Assembly (NCBI RefSeq): GCF_024166365.1
Contig: NC_064820.1
Location: 135,924,001 to 135,988,000 of the forward strand
Direction: 5' to 3'
DNA length: 64,000 bases
Source: Elephas maximus indicus
Lineage: Eukaryota; Chordata; Mammalia; Proboscidea; Elephantidae
The notes beneath the pieces were generated by a model. That model did not search any database. It was given only the letters and a program-made list of their open reading frames with translations, and was not told where the DNA came from. Below, one piece after another: positions 35,128 to 48,100 of the stretch. How positions within the stretch are numbered: position 1 is the first letter of the stretch; every line of letters starts with the position of its first letter. The position numbers were made by a program, and so were the translations under genes.

Positions 35128-38100
35128 GTTGTTGTTAGGTGCCATTGAGTCGGTTCCAACTCACAGTGATCCTATGCACAACAGAGCGAAACACTGCCTG
35201 GTCCTGAGCCAACCTTACAGTCGCTGTTATGCTTGAGCTCATTGTTGCAGCCACTGTGTCAATTCACCTCGTTGAGGGTCTTCCTCTTTCCGCTGACCCT
35301 GTACTTGCCAAGCATGATGTCCTTCTCCAGGGACTTATCCCTTCTGACAACATGTCAAAGTATGTAAGATGCAGTCTCGCCATCCTTGCTTCTAAGGAGC
35401 ATTCTGGTTGTACTTCTTCTAAGACAGATTTGTTTGTTCTTTTGGCAGTCCATGGTATGTTCAATATTCTTTGCCAACACCACAATTCAAAGGCATCAAT
35501 TCTTCTTTGGTCTTCCTTATTCATTTCCCAGCTTTCACATGCATATGATGTGATTGAAAATACCATGGCTTGGGTCAGGCGCACCTTAGTCTTCAAGGTG
35601 ACATCTTTGTTCTTCAACACTTTCAAGAGGTCCTTTGCAGCAGATTTACCCAATGCAATGCGTCTTTTGATTTCTTGACTGCTGCTTCCATGGCTGTTGA
35701 TTGTGGATCCAAGTAAAATGAAATCCTTGACAACTTCAATCTTTTCTCCGTTTATCATGATGCTGCTCATTGGTCCAGTTGTCAGGATTTTTGTTTTCTT
35801 TATGTCGAGGTGCAATCCATACTGAAGGCTGTGGTCTTTGAACTTCATTAGTAAGTGCTTCAAGTCCTCTTCACTTTCAGCAAGCAAGGTTGTGTCATCT
35901 GCATAACGCAGGTTGTTAATGAGTGTTCCTCCAATCCTGATGCTCCATTCTTCTTCATATAGTCCAGCTTCTTGGATTATTTGTTCAGCATACAGATTGA
36001 ATAGGTATGGTGAAAAAATACAACCCTGACATGCCCCTTTCCTGACATTAAACCAATCAATATCCCCTTGTTCTGTCCAAATAACTGCCTCTTGATCTAT
36101 GTAAAGGTTCCTCATGAGCACAATTAAGTGTTCTGGAATTCCCATTCTTTGCAATGTTATCCATAGTTTGTTATGATCCACATAGTCGAATGCCTTTACA
36201 TAGTCAATAAAATACAGGTAAACATCCTTCTGGTATTCTCTGCTTTCAGCCAAGATCCATCTGACATCAGCAATGATATCCCTGGTTCCACGTCCTCTTC
36301 TGAAATCAGCCTGAATCTCTGGCAGTTTCCTGTCAATATACTGCTGTAGCCGTTTTTGAATGGTCTTCAGCAAAATTTTGCTTGCGTGTGATATTAACAA
36401 TAAAAAGAAAAAAAAGATAGTGTTCTATAATTTCCACATTCAGTTGGATCACCTTTCTTACGAATAGGCATAAATATGGGTCTCTTCCAGTCAGTTGGCC
36501 AGGGAGCTCTCTTCCATATTTCTTGGCATAGACGAGTTAGCACCTCCAGTGCTGCATCTGTTTGTTGAAACATCTCAACTGATGATCAATTCCTAGAGCC
36601 TTGTTTTTTGCCAGTGCCTTCAGAGCAGCTTGGACTTCTTCCTTTAGTACCATCGGTTCCTGATCATACGCCACCTCTTGAAATGGTTGAACATCGACTA
36701 ATTCTTTTTGGTATAACGACTCTGTGTATTTCTTCCATCTTCTTTTGATGCTTCCTGCATCATCTAATATTTTCCCCATAGAATCCTTCACTATTGCAGC
36801 TCAAGGCTTGAATTGTTTCTTCAGTTCTTTCAGCTTGAGAAATGCCAAGCGTGTTCTTCCTTTTTTGGTTTTCCATCTCCAGCTCTTTGCACATGTCATT
36901 ATAATACCTTACGTTGTCATCATTTCTTGCTTTTGCTTTAGCTGCTTGACGTTCATGAGCAAGTTTCAGAGTCTCCCCTGACACCCATCTTGGTCTTTTC
37001 TTTCTTTCCTGTCTTTTCAATGACCTCTTGCATTCTTCATATAGGATGACCTTGATGTCATTCCACAACTTCTCTGGTCTTTGGTCACTAGTGTTCAATG
37101 CGTCAAATCTATTCTTCAGATGGTCTCTAAATTCAGGTGGGATATACTCAAGGTCATATTTTGGCTCTTGTGGGCTTGCTCTGATTTTCTTCAGTTTCAG
37201 CTTAACTTGCATATGAGCAATTGATGGTCTGTTCCACAGTCGGCCCCTGGCCTTGTTCTTTCTGATGATATCGAGCTTTCCCATCGTCTCTTTCCACAGA
37301 TGTAGTCAATTTGATTTCTGTGTGTTCCATCTGGCGAGGTCCATGTGTATCATAGCTGTTTATGTTGGTGAAAGAAGGTATTTGCAATAAAGAAGTCGTT
37401 GGTCTTGCAAAATTCTATCATTTGATTTCTGGCATTGTTTCTATCACCAAGGCCATATTTTCCAAGTACTGATCCTTCTTCTTTGTTGTGAACTTTCGCA
37501 TTCCAATTGCCAGTAATTATCAATGCATGTTTGATCAATTTCAGACTTTAGTAGCTGGTATAAATCTTCTATTTCTTCATCTTTGGCCCTAGTGTTTGGT
37601 GCATAAATTTGAATAATAGTCGATTAACTTGTCTTCCTTGTAAAAAAAAAAAAAAATACTTGTAGGTGTATGGATATTATCCTATCACTGACAGCATTGT
37701 ACTTCAGGATAGATCTTGAATGTTCTTTTTGACGATGAATGCAACACCATTCCTCTTCAAGTTGTCATTCCCAGCACAGTAGGCTATATGATTTTCCGAT
37801 TCAAAACGGCCAATACCGGTCCATTTCAGCTCACTGATGCCTATGATATCGATGTTTATGTGTTCCTCTTCATTTTTGACCATTTCAAATTTTCCTAGAT
37901 TCATACTTCATATGTTCCAGGTTCCGATTATTAATGGATGTTTGTAGCTGTTTCTTCTCATTTAAGTCATGCCACATCAGTGAATGAAGGTCCTGAAAGC
38001 TTTACTCCATCCACGTCATTAAGGTCGACTCTACTTTGAGGAGGCAGCTCTTCCCCAGTCATCTTCTGAGTACCTTCCAACCTGGGGGGCTCCTCTTCCA

Positions 38101-38325
38101 GCACTATATCAGACAATGTTCCTCTGCTATTCATAAGGTTTTCACTGGCTAATACTTTTCAGAAGTAGACTGCCAGGTCCTTCATCCTAGCCTGTCTTAT
38201 ACCCGGAAGCTCAGCTGAAAACTGTCCTCCATGGTTGACCCTGCTGGTATCTGAATATCGATGGCATAGCTTCCAGCAATCACAGCAACACATGAGCCCC
38301 CACAGTATGACAAACTGACAGACAC
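35128..38325 (-). mobile_element. RTE-clade LINE, nearly full-length, decayed (endonuclease and reverse transcriptase)
   Basis: A 3.2-kb non-LTR retrotransposon on the minus strand in the SNCAIP intron, ending in a (tgttgt)n tail at 35128. The order is 5' leader (about 38325-37910), apurinic-type endonuclease, linker, reverse transcriptase. Endonuclease pieces include IIGISELKWTGIGRFES near 37704-37904 and ITGNWNAKVHNKEEG near 37350-37538; family members normally have Asp where this copy has Asn in GNWN. The polymerase (35264-36400, 378 codons) retains RKGACQGCIFSPYLFNLY and the catalytic LRYADDTTLL. Frameshifts near 37350, 37280, 36790 and 36580, and an A-rich disruption at about 36400, break it into several frames, so it is inactive. 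It shares its tail with the AfroSINEs, consistent with RTE having mobilised them. Confidence 0.95.
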
Positions 38326-38461
38326 GTGTGATATAATCTTATTTTTAAGAAAACTAGCTATATATCTCTACATGTATGCATATCAACAGGAAAAAATCTC
38401 TAAGAATACACTTCAAAATTTTACTCTTTTTAAATTATTAATTTAATGATCAGAACATAAT

Positions 38462-38863
38462 TGTTATGGATTTAATTGTGTCCTCCCAAAATGGATGTTG
38501 TAAATCCTACCTTACCTGTGGTTATAATCTCATTTGGAAAAAAGGTTGTCTTTCTTATGTTAATGGGGTAGTATTTGCAGGTCTTAAATCAATTTCTTTT
38601 GAGATATAAAAGAAAAGATTAAGCAAGGAAGCAAGTAGAGATGGGGGAAGACTGATATATAGCCACATGAAGACCACCAAGGAGCCAAGGACCAGAAACT
38701 GAAAACAGACAAGGACCTTCCCCCAGAGCCAAGAGAGAAAGTCTTCCCCTAGAGCACCCTGAATTTGGATGTCTAGCCTCCTAAACTGTGAGAAAATACA
38801 TTTCTGTTAGTTAAAGCCATCTACTTGTGATATTTCTGTTATAGCAGCACTAGATAACTAAGA
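38462..38863 (+). mobile_element. MaLR-type (MLT1/MST-like) LTR
   Basis: Starts TGTTATGGATTTAATTGTG and ends near agcagcactagataactaag. These are the same ends, in the opposite orientation, as the LTR at 8668-9161. It has the typical internal 'gaatttggatgtctagcctcc'. No target duplication found. Confidence 0.8.
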
Positions 38864-39146
38864 TGAAAACAAAACAATTTCCACTTTGGGTAAAAACAAT
38901 TTAAATAACTTCGTATTTTTTCATATAAAGGGAAAATAATGCATGGCAACACTCAATTTCCTCTGAAAATATAGCATATCAGGAAGTGTTTTAAAGTTAA
39001 GAGAAATAGGCTAAAAATCACAGGCTAAAGAAACTAAAACCTATTTAGAAAACACACATTAATTATTACAGAACTTGAAATAAGTACAGTAAACTGGTAC
39101 TGACTTTACAGGAATAAACAGTATTTACTGAACTCCATAGTATTAG

Positions 39147-39689
39147 TGTGGTAGGCAGAATAATGGCCTCCCAAAGATACCCACATCATAATTTCTGAAA
39201 CCTGTGGGTATGTTACCTTACACAGCAAAAGGCAATTAAAGTTGTAGATGGAATTAAGGTTATTCACGAGCTGATTTTAAAACAGGGAGGGTATCCTAGA
39301 TTATCAGGTGGGTCCAATCTAATCACATGAGTCCTTAAAAACAGAGTAGGAAACAGAATAGGTCAGAGATTGAAAGTATGAGAAGGACTCAACACATGGC
39401 TGCTGGTTTTGAAGATGGAGGGATAGGCCGTGAGCCAAGGAATACAACAGCCTCTAGAAGTTGGGAATGATTCTCAGCCATCAAGAAAACAGAGACCTTG
39501 TCCCGTAACCACAACGGACTGCTTCTGCCAACAACGCCAGTAAGCAGAAACAGCCTCTCATTCTAGAGCCTCCAGAAAGTCTGTAACAGACTTCTGATGT
39601 ACAGAACTGTAAGATAATAAATTGTGTATTTCTGAGCCACTGAGTTTGCTTGCTGTAATTTGCTATAGGAGCAACAGAAACATAATACA
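39147..39689 (+). mobile_element. MLT1-type MaLR solo LTR
   Basis: Starts TGTGGTAGGCAGAATAATGG and ends aacataataca, flanked by a 5-bp duplication attag (39142-39146 and 39690-39694). Internal landmarks: catgagtccttaaaaacaga and ccactgagtttgcttgctgt. Confidence 0.9.
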
Positions 39690-40029
39690 ATTAGCATCAA
39701 ACATGGCAGCAGCTCTCATGGGACCGAATGAACGAGTTACAAGTGTTCTTAAGACGATTGCCAAACCTTAGATACTGGTTTAAGACACTGGCGGTGTCCT
39801 CTCTGCCAAGTGTTGTTACACATACTCAACCACTGGCTGCCTAAATCAAATTCTGTGAGAGCAGGTTCTGATGATACCCCTCCATAAATCCCAAGCGGTA
39901 TCTTTTTTTTTTTTTTCTTCTTCTTCTAAAAGTGGTCAGTCTTAGTCCTACCATTTCATCCTTAAGTCCAGAGAATCCTGTGTTCTCATTTCACTAATTC
40001 TGGCAAACTCACTGCTGCAAACTTCATTG

Positions 40030-40258
40030 GCTAAAGCAAGAGTTAGTAACATTTTTCTGAAGGGCCAGAGAGTAAATATATTAGGCTTTTGAACCCTATG
40101 ATCTCTGTCACAACTACTCAATTCTGCCTTTTGGCACGAAATCAGCCCTAGACAATACATAAATGAACGTGTGGCTCTGTTCTAGTAAAACTTTATTCAC
40201 AAACATAGGCAGTAGGCTGAATTTGGTGCATGGTTTGTAATTTGCCGATTCAGATCTA
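40030..40258. mobile_element. hAT-Charlie non-autonomous element
   Basis: Ordered landmarks of a MER1/MER3-type element: 'tttttctgaagggccagagagtaaatat', 'atctctgtcacaactactca', 'tctagtaaaactttattcac', 'tttgtaatttgccgattc'. Confidence 0.7.
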
Positions 40259-41254
40259 AAGAAAGTAAAAAACTAAAATGCATTACAACGTTCTGCTCTT
40301 CCTACTTTGCTAGTTGGTATTGCATATCAAGTTTTTAGAAAAACAGTCAGCGAGGGGCTAAAACAGAAGAAGAAAAATTATGAGCTGCTTTTAAAAGGTT
40401 TACTAGGTGTCTTAAAGTAAATTACACCATATTCGAGAATTAACTATTTGAGGGCAACCGAGTTGACTAATGATGAAATCCCTAGTTTATAGACAAGGTC
40501 AATATGAATGGAAAAGAGTGACTCTACTGATTAAATGCTAAAGAACTTATAGACTATAATTATACAAAGAAAATATATGAGTACATTCCTAGGCTCATCA
40601 GAGTCGAAATTTGCGTTGCCATGTTTACTAACTGGAAGGAGTTTGTAAGGGTATTCTAGTAGGAAAAGGCACTCAAGACTGTCTCCTACCCAGAATTTTG
40701 GACTGAAAAGGCAAGGTTTTCCATCTTTTCTCCTGCATCTATCTAAGTTATTTGTACCCTGGGGCCTCAGGACACGGTGGACTGTGGCTATACTAAGTCA
40801 ATTCTATATTCATTTCTTGTTTTGTCAGTTTCACTGAGACACACAGAAAGTAAAAGACCAGGGTCTACAACATAACCCCTCATATTTTATCTTGTCATTG
40901 GCCTAAGTACTTCCATAAAAGTGTCTACAGCATTCAGCTCTGGAAAGAACTGAAGGGCTGTTGGCTATTAGTGTATATGTGTATTTTATCCTGGGATCAT
41001 CAACAGAGAGAGCTGCCAAGACTCTGACCTTGAAGAATTTGCCAATAAAACAGCTATTATAACTCATGAAAGCTGCTCAGACTGCATGGTACAGAGACTG
41101 TAGAAAATGTTTTTTCAGTGTTTTCTCTGAATACGAGCCTTTCGAAAAAGCATTCTATTGAATCATTTTGAAGTTCGCCTTTTTGAATAGGTCCATACAC
41201 TACTTGAGGGAGTGGAAATTGGGACATTATTTTTGGAAGGCTACGAGGCAATCT

Positions 41255-41520
41255 GCACAACCACCACCTGTCTGTCCGTGGAGACTTGTGTGTTGCTATG
41301 ATGCTGAGCAGGTTTCAGTGGCACTTACAGACTAAAACAGATTAGGAACAATGGCCTAACAATCAACTTCCAAAAATCAGCCAATGAAAATCCCATGGAT
41401 CACAATGGTCCAAGCTGCAACTAATCATGAGGATGGTGCAGGACCAGGCAGCATTTTGTCCCACTGTGCATGAGGTTGACATGAATCATCGTGACTCAAC
41501 AGCAGCTAATAACAATAAGT
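41255..41520 (+). mobile_element. Short RTE-related element (SINE-type body)
   Basis: Shares body and tail with the composite SINE at 43335-43655 (gtgtgttgctatgatgctga, gcaggaccaggcagcatttt, ending gctaataacaata) but has no clear tRNA head. Confidence 0.7.
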
Positions 41521-41615
41521 AGGCAATACCTAACCACATTTTAAATGTGTATGCCCTTTGTTCTATGAATTTCCTTTTTAGAAATTTATCTTTAGGAACA
41601 CCTACACATGTATAT

Positions 41616-41750
41616 GGTTAAGAGCTTAGCTGTTAACCAAAAGATTGGCAGTTTGAATCCACTGGCCGTTCCTTGAAAACCCTACAGGGCAGTTCTACTC
41701 TGTCCTATAGGTTCACTATAAGTCAGAATTGACTTGACAGCAACAGGTGT
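41616..41750 (+). mobile_element. AfroSINE, 5'-truncated within the head
   Basis: Flanked by acatgtatat at 41606-41615 and 41751-41760. The element starts inside the A-box region (ggttaagagcttagctgtta) and continues through the tail. Confidence 0.92.
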
Positions 41751-41924
41751 ACATGTATATAAAAACATGTGTACAAGGATGTTCACTGTGGCAAGTTAAC
41801 TTATTGAATTATAAATTTGTGTACATTTCCCCCTCAACTACATTCAGGCTTTTATGCTCACCTTCCCCATGGGGTTTTGAATAATTGGGCAGAGGATGCT
41901 CAGAGGTAACCCCTTCATTTATAG

Positions 41925-42240
41925 TATTTTATTGTGTTTAAGGTGAAAGTTTACACAGCAAATTGGTGCCCATTTAACAATTTCTACACAAATTATTCAG
42001 TGACATTGGTTACTTTTTTTATCATTCTCATTCATTCCATTCTGGTTGTATCATTTCCAGTACTCTAGCTTCTCTGCCCCCTTACCTCCTCATATTTGCT
42101 TTAGAGTAATTTTTGACTATTTGGTTTCATTCAATTTTTTAAAGGATCTCATTACTCACAGATGATATTATTTTAGGAGCCAATTTGTTATTTAGCTAAA
42201 AGGTGACCTCAAGGTATAATTTTGGTTTAAGGTATAAAGA
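41925..42240 (-). mobile_element. Possible afrotherian L1 3' UTR, antisense
   Basis: The plus strand 'ttttattgtgtttaaggtgaaagtttacacagc' and downstream pyrimidine-rich text resemble an L1 3' end read backwards. Assignment by style only. Confidence 0.4.
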
Positions 42241-43334
42241 GTATCTCAGAGCAATAACCACTTTATCTTTAAATTTTAATGAAAAAAAGAAAGTCTGGAC
42301 TCATTAAAGAGATTAGTCTAGATATGGGGGTGGGGGACATAGGCTCATGTCTCTAAGGGAAGAGAGTGAACAGTACAGAGAGGAGGGAGGCTTCCCCAAG
42401 CTTAGCAAGGAGACAGAGGGTCCAAGGTCTTGTCATATTGTTGAATCAATTACAGTTAAGACCTCACATCTACCACCAGGTCTTTTTTCAAAAGAGCTGT
42501 ATTCAGGGAAAAAAATATAACTTAAAAGTAGGGGTACATCATTTTTAAGGATTAGCCTCCTAATCTGTCCATACTACTTGGAATACTGATTCTGATTTTC
42601 TGTGATCCCTTCCCACCACGGCATGTTCTAAGGACAGAGCTTTGGAACAAGCCAGTACAGATCTTCCCTCAGGTGGGCATCAGTTCCTTAGTCATTCAAC
42701 CTACTACAGACTTACCCGACTATCATTTGGCTCACCTTTCTTAAAGCATATCAAAACAATCTCCCAGACATTCTTCCCTGACATCTAGATAAACAGTGTG
42801 TACCAGTTTAATAATCTTATCAAGAAAGGAAGTGACTTTAGCTAGTCACACAGTGTTTTAAGCAGCTTTATGCTGACTGAGTACTCAATTCTGAGGATTC
42901 ATGAATCACAACTGCTTAATTTTTTAAAATAACTTTAGTTGGTGAAGGTTATGAAGTTATCTATGATTTCCCATTTTCCTCCTTGGGAAAACTGAGAAAC
43001 TAGCCCAGACCTAGCCTCCTTTATGCTCTTTTTGATTTCCTGGAATATTAAGGACAGAAGCTCTGGAATGGTACCTGTGTGTGCTTTCCGCACCCTACTA
43101 CATAACCTGTGGCCCTGAGATATGAACACAAGAGAAAGGCTTAAGTTCCCTGCTGTGGGTGCTTGTTTTGCACATTTTAATTTAAATATCATTTTATCTT
43201 TGCTGAGATAGCATCTTCATCCTTAACAGTGGCTGTGAGGACTTGGGACAAAGGAAGAAAAGTGAGGAGAATGCTAAGAATTCGCTGTACAATTAGAATG
43301 AATAAAGCTCATAGAAGCACTTGGCTGAAACCTA

Positions 43335-43655
43335 CTGTTCTTGTTAGCTGCCATCAAGTCAGCCCCTGCCTCATGGCAACTCCATGCATAACAGAACAAA
43401 ATGCTGCCTGGTTCTGTGCCATCCCCATGACAGGTTGCGCATCTTCATTGATTTATTTTCAGAAGTAGATCACCAGGCTTTTTGTCCGAAACCATCTTAG
43501 TGTGGAAGCTCCTCAAACCTGTTCAGCATCAGAGCAACACACAAGCCTCCACTGGCAGATGGGTGGTGACTACACATGAGATACACTGGGTGGGAATCAA
43601 ACCCAAGTCTCCTGCATGGAAAGCAAGAATTCTACCACTGAACCACCACTGTCCT
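43335..43655 (-). mobile_element. Composite SINE: tRNA-Gly-like head with RTE-related body and tail
   Basis: On the minus strand the head reads gtggttcagtggtagaattc, then a B-box-like gggtttgattccc, as in tRNA-Gly. The body (gtgtgttgctctgatgctga, tgatctacttctgaaaat) and tail (ggagttgccatgagg ... gcagctaacaagaac) match the short RTE derivatives at 28.9 and 41.3 kb. It is distinct from the ordinary AfroSINE head. Confidence 0.8.
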
Positions 43656-43719
43656 AAGCTGACACCTAAGCACAACAAATTACAGGTCAGACTTGTTATG
43701 CACTGAATAGGACACTTAC

Positions 43720-43889
43720 TCCTTCAGCTGCTTGGTTAACTTAACCACCTGAGAGGCCAGCGACATGCAGGTCTCCACTACTACCAGGTACCGGGAGCAC
43801 AGGGTGTGACCGTGCCGCTCAGCGCTCTGGGAGGGCTTTTCCCCTGCGTGGTTCTGCATGGTGACATTTGCTCCATATTCAACCAAGGT
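43720..43889 (-). CDS. SNCAIP: SNCAIP (synphilin-1) exon: last ankyrin repeat and start of coiled coil
   Basis: Exon of 170 nt that opens in phase 0 (ACC TTG GTT, peptide TLVEYGANV) and ends after two bases of a codon (AAG GA|GTAAGT). The acceptor is 'ttttctgacag'. LVEYGANVTMQNHAGEKPSQ matches the end of an ankyrin repeat followed by a linker. From SRYLVVVETCM through VVKLTKQLKE the residues show heptad spacing, which is the beginning of the coiled coil known in synphilin-1. The split GA|A codon (Glu) is completed by the first base of the exon at 34701, which confirms the junction. A minus-strand composite SINE with a tRNA-Gly-like head lies just below the donor (about 43335-43655). No frameshift or stop is present. 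Confidence 0.96.
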
Positions 43890-44507
43890 CTGTCAGAAAA
43901 TGAAGAAGACACGTAATTATATCAGGACCTCCCTCTAAACATTTTTTGTAAAACCACTCTCACAGAACGTTGAATGGGACTTTTTCTGTTATTCCAAAAC
44001 CAGTTACCAGAGCCCGCAGCAGTGGGCAAAAACGGACCATCATTACAAAACAGAGCCTCTAATGAACTTTCAGCAGTTGATACCTCCCTTCAGAAGATGT
44101 GGCTGCTCCTACTAATCCCCACCCAAGCTGACAGAGGGAGAGGACTGGAAAGGTGAAGAGGTTGCAACTGTTCTTAGAGTCCTTGCCTTTAAGCAGTGTG
44201 TAGTATTTGTGGTGAGATGTTTTGTCCCTTTCAATGGGTGGGCTCTAAGAGAACGACTCATGAAACCAGGGGACACCTGTAAGAAGGGGAGACTGGCATT
44301 TTCTTTACCCATTCCTACTTGCTTGGGTAGCACACCTGCTGATCTGTTGCTGAGTCTATCTGATTAGGAGTAAAAAGAACTAAAGAGAGATGACATAGTG
44401 GATGGTGGGGAAGCTACGAAGCAACCCACACGAGCCATAGCAAAGATATGTCTTGAGAACTGAGCAGCCTTTGTAGAATGCAGCTTGGCGTGAGCTCTCT
44501 TGTCGCC

Positions 44508-45162
44508 ATTGTTAGGTGCCACTGAGTCGGTTCCGACTCATAGCGACCCTATGTACCACAGAATGAAACACTGCCTGGTCCTGCACCATCCTTACAATCT
44601 TGTTATGCTTGAGCTCACTGTTGCAGCCACTGTGTCAATCCATCTCGTTCAGCTCTTATCCTGCCCCTGTACTTTATCAAGTGTGATGTCCTTCTCCAGA
44701 GACTGATCCCTCCTGACAACATGTCCAAAGTATGTAAGATGCAGTCTCGCCATCCTTGCTTCTAAGGAGCATTCTGGTTGTACTTCTTCCAAGACAGACT
44801 TGTTCATTCTTTTGGCAGTCCACGGTATATTCAATATTCTTCGCCAACACCACAATTCAAAGGCGTCAATTCCTTTTCTATCTTCCTTACTCATTGCCCA
44901 ACTTTGACATGCATATGATGCAATTGAAAATACCATGGATTGGGTCAGGTACATCTTAGTCTTCAAGCTGACATCTTTGCTTCTCAACACTTTCAAGAGG
45001 TCCTTTGCAGCAGATTTACCCAATGCAATGCGTCTTTTGATTTCTTGACTGCTGCTTCCATGGCTGTTGATTGTGGATCCAAGTAAAATGAAATCCTTGA
45101 CAACTTCAACCTTTTCTCTGTTTATCATAATGTGGCTTACTGGTCCAGTTGCGAGGACCAAT
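44508..45162 (-). mobile_element. RTE LINE, 5'-truncated polymerase C terminus
   Basis: Complete 3' end (gttaggtgccactgagtcgg in antisense). A single open frame at 44649-45197 keeps ILLGSTINSHGSSSQEIKRR and ELWCWRRILNIPWTAKR. It is less decayed than the copy at 2.7 kb. The 5' truncation is at about 45162. Confidence 0.92.
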
Positions 45163-45165
45163 AGT

Positions 45166-48100
45166 TTGTCATTTACCCCACTAAAAATCAAGAGCACCTT
45201 CTAGCAGCAAGACGCAGTAGGGTACACTCCAGGTGGAGGGAGCTGTATAGGAGAGAAGGAGGCGAAGCTGGGGCTGGATCTCCCATGCCAGGTAACAATG
45301 GGGAGCCTCCAGGGGCCCTCTGAAGACCTCTCCTACAGTGCCCACCAGAGAGTCAGCATCTGAAGGCCTACCACAGAGGGTACTGGTGGCAAACCACAGT
45401 GAGCCAAAGAAGCAGTGACATCTTTCAAGGAGAGTGCCATGAACTTTCCCAGTTAACAGAGACATTTGACTTTTTCCCTGCATACCTCCTTTTTGTCCCC
45501 AGTGCTGGGGTTCAGAAGAGAGGGGAGGAGGCTAAAGTGGTGTGTCAAAGCCGTTCATGGCTCCCCACTCCCAGTCCCTGAAACCCTGAGTATAATCTAG
45601 GTTGGGGAGGGAAGGCTTTGAATCAGAAATGAGATTGAGATTTTAAACTAGTCCGGAGTAAGTTTTAATAGTCAAAGGTAAGCAGAAAGTTACGGAGTCT
45701 GGCCAAGGTCTCATTAATACAGGAGAAAGAGATTTGATGGAACATGGTTGAAATAAATAACTGAAAGAAAAATCAAAGCTGTTTTGTATTTATACTTTGA
45801 TAACATTAGATTTCACAAAAAATATTCCACCAATATTCATCAACCATCACAATCTGAGATGTTCTGTGACAATATCATGAAGAGATTGTAGACCCTTGGA
45901 TCTATTTTTTTTTCCTAGGCTACTTAGACTCAGAGGTCATTAGGAGCTTCATTTTCCTTTTGGTTTATGATCACTCACCATGAAAAGGTCAATTTACCAT
46001 AGAGCCATTGCCATCTACCTCACAAGAGTTTTACAGACAGCATGTCGACATAGAGCTCTCAGGGCACTCAGAGAGACTCAATATAAACACACACTGTTAT
46101 TGCTCCCCTTTGTCTCTGACCTCTGCATTTTTCTTTCCAGTGTTTTCCTTACTCAGTCCCTCCTCACCCGTAGAAGGTCCCCCCTTGTTCACTCACTTTT
46201 CTCTTTGTCTCTTTTTTTATCTTTTTTTAAAATCTCACACCCAGTGGATACATCCTCCTCCAAGGTTATCCAAGTTTCCACGTGTATAGTACGTAGTGCC
46301 AAAACTATCACTGGCGTGAAGTGGTGTGATGAATGCTCCGAAAGGACAGACTGCCTCTCTTCAGAGGTGATTAATATTTCACATATTAAAAAGAAAAAAG
46401 AACTAAAATCCCAAAACAGAATTAGTGATATCAAATGATTTTCTCTGCCTTTCAGTCATTTATTAGCTGATAAAAGGTTCATTTCAAGACTACTAAATAT
46501 TAGAGCTTTTTTACATGGGAAAATGTAGTTTTTGGTTTTTATTCAATTATCTTTCTGCCACAAAAAAATAATTCTAGTCCTTTAATCTTTCTGCAGATCC
46601 TGGTAATAATTTAAAATTTTCTACTTTCTGTACTCTCCAATTTATTATCACTCCTGTTAAAACTCGGTGCCTCAAATTAGAAGATGGATGCTTTGCCAAC
46701 AACAATGCGAAAACTTGCAGATACTAAAATCTTTCTGTCAAGTTCATTTTCCAAACAAAAGTTCCATGTGAGTAGATACTCCAGAGAGCCTTCTGCTGTT
46801 ACTTCTGTTTTTGTTTTTATTCATCTCTTACCTTTTATGTTTACAGTTTTTCCATGACTTCTGTCATTTCCTGAGTCCTCTCTATCTTCCTGAGCGACTG
46901 GTTCTCACTGGCTGGTTTTTCTGTTTTAGATACAGTGTACCTTGTACCCAGCAGGGCCTCAGTAAATACTTGTTGAATAAATGAGCATATTACGTGAGTT
47001 TGCAATGAAGAAAACAACACATACAAAAGGCAAAAATGTGTTTTCCTAGAGGCTGTTATACAGCAGTACGAGTTTGGTGAGGTAACAGGAATTTCTCTAA
47101 TCACAGCTTTCAGCTACATGTTGTCAACCCCCCTTTCCCATACGTTAGGTAGTTGTGGGAACACATCCATAGATTTTTGGTTGTTTCCAATTATAAGAAT
47201 GGTCTCATTATGATCATTACAATTCAGGTTCATAACTAAAAATTCAGGCTGAAGCTAAACTCAACTTTGTTTCCAATGCAAAGCCTTTCCTCTCCTCACA
47301 CTTTCCTCTTCTATCTGCTCCTCTTCGTTCTCCTTCAGCTACCCTCTGTCTTTGCTTTGTCACTGAGGGCCTTCAGAGTCTTCCAGGTGAAAAGTCTATC
47401 TGGTTTTTACATTCATTCACACATACCTCCAGCTTGCGCATGGGCTCTCCCAGCATGCACTGTTCAGATGGTGGAACCAGGTTTGGCTCAGAGCTTCCTG
47501 TAGCTGAGGGACCGGATGCCCGCTATTCCACTGGCAGGAACCCCATTATACGCTCGAAGCATCTCTCTTCAAGTGCCCCCTCATGTGGCTTGGGGCAGGG
47601 GAAAAGCTCCCTCCCCTCTCCCATGGCTTTGCTCCCCAACCTTTTTATATCATTGTGCACGTAGATAATGAAAATATTTGTAAGTCCTGTTGGGCTGCTT
47701 GAGGCAATTAGACAGAGTGGTTGCCAGCAAAGGCCCTGCCTAGCCACTCACAGGCTAAGGACATCAATATTTAAGGCCCCCTGTAACCCCTTCTGGGCCT
47801 TTTGGGCATGCATTTCAAGAAGCTCATTCCTATTGCAGAGAAAAGGGAAAAATCCATAGAACCATTCCCCTAAACTACTACTCTCTACTCTGAAGAATTC
47901 TTCTAATCCATTCCTGTAAAATCAGTCCTGTTCTTCATCTACCTGGGAAAGGAAGGTATGGTGATGATGGCAAGAAGGGTTCTGCCACCTGACAGATGAC
48001 GATGTTAGTCTGGTAGTGAGTTGCCTGCTGTCTTGAGAATATGGGGTGTGGGGCGGGGGGGCGGTGGATATTTAGTGCCTGCTGTCCTCAACACTGGGGC

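Noticed and set aside
46008..46438. Overlapping plus-strand open frames of 93 and 152 codons in an SNCAIP intron
   Set aside because: They lie on the strand opposite the gene, with pyrimidine-rich composition and no splice or family support.
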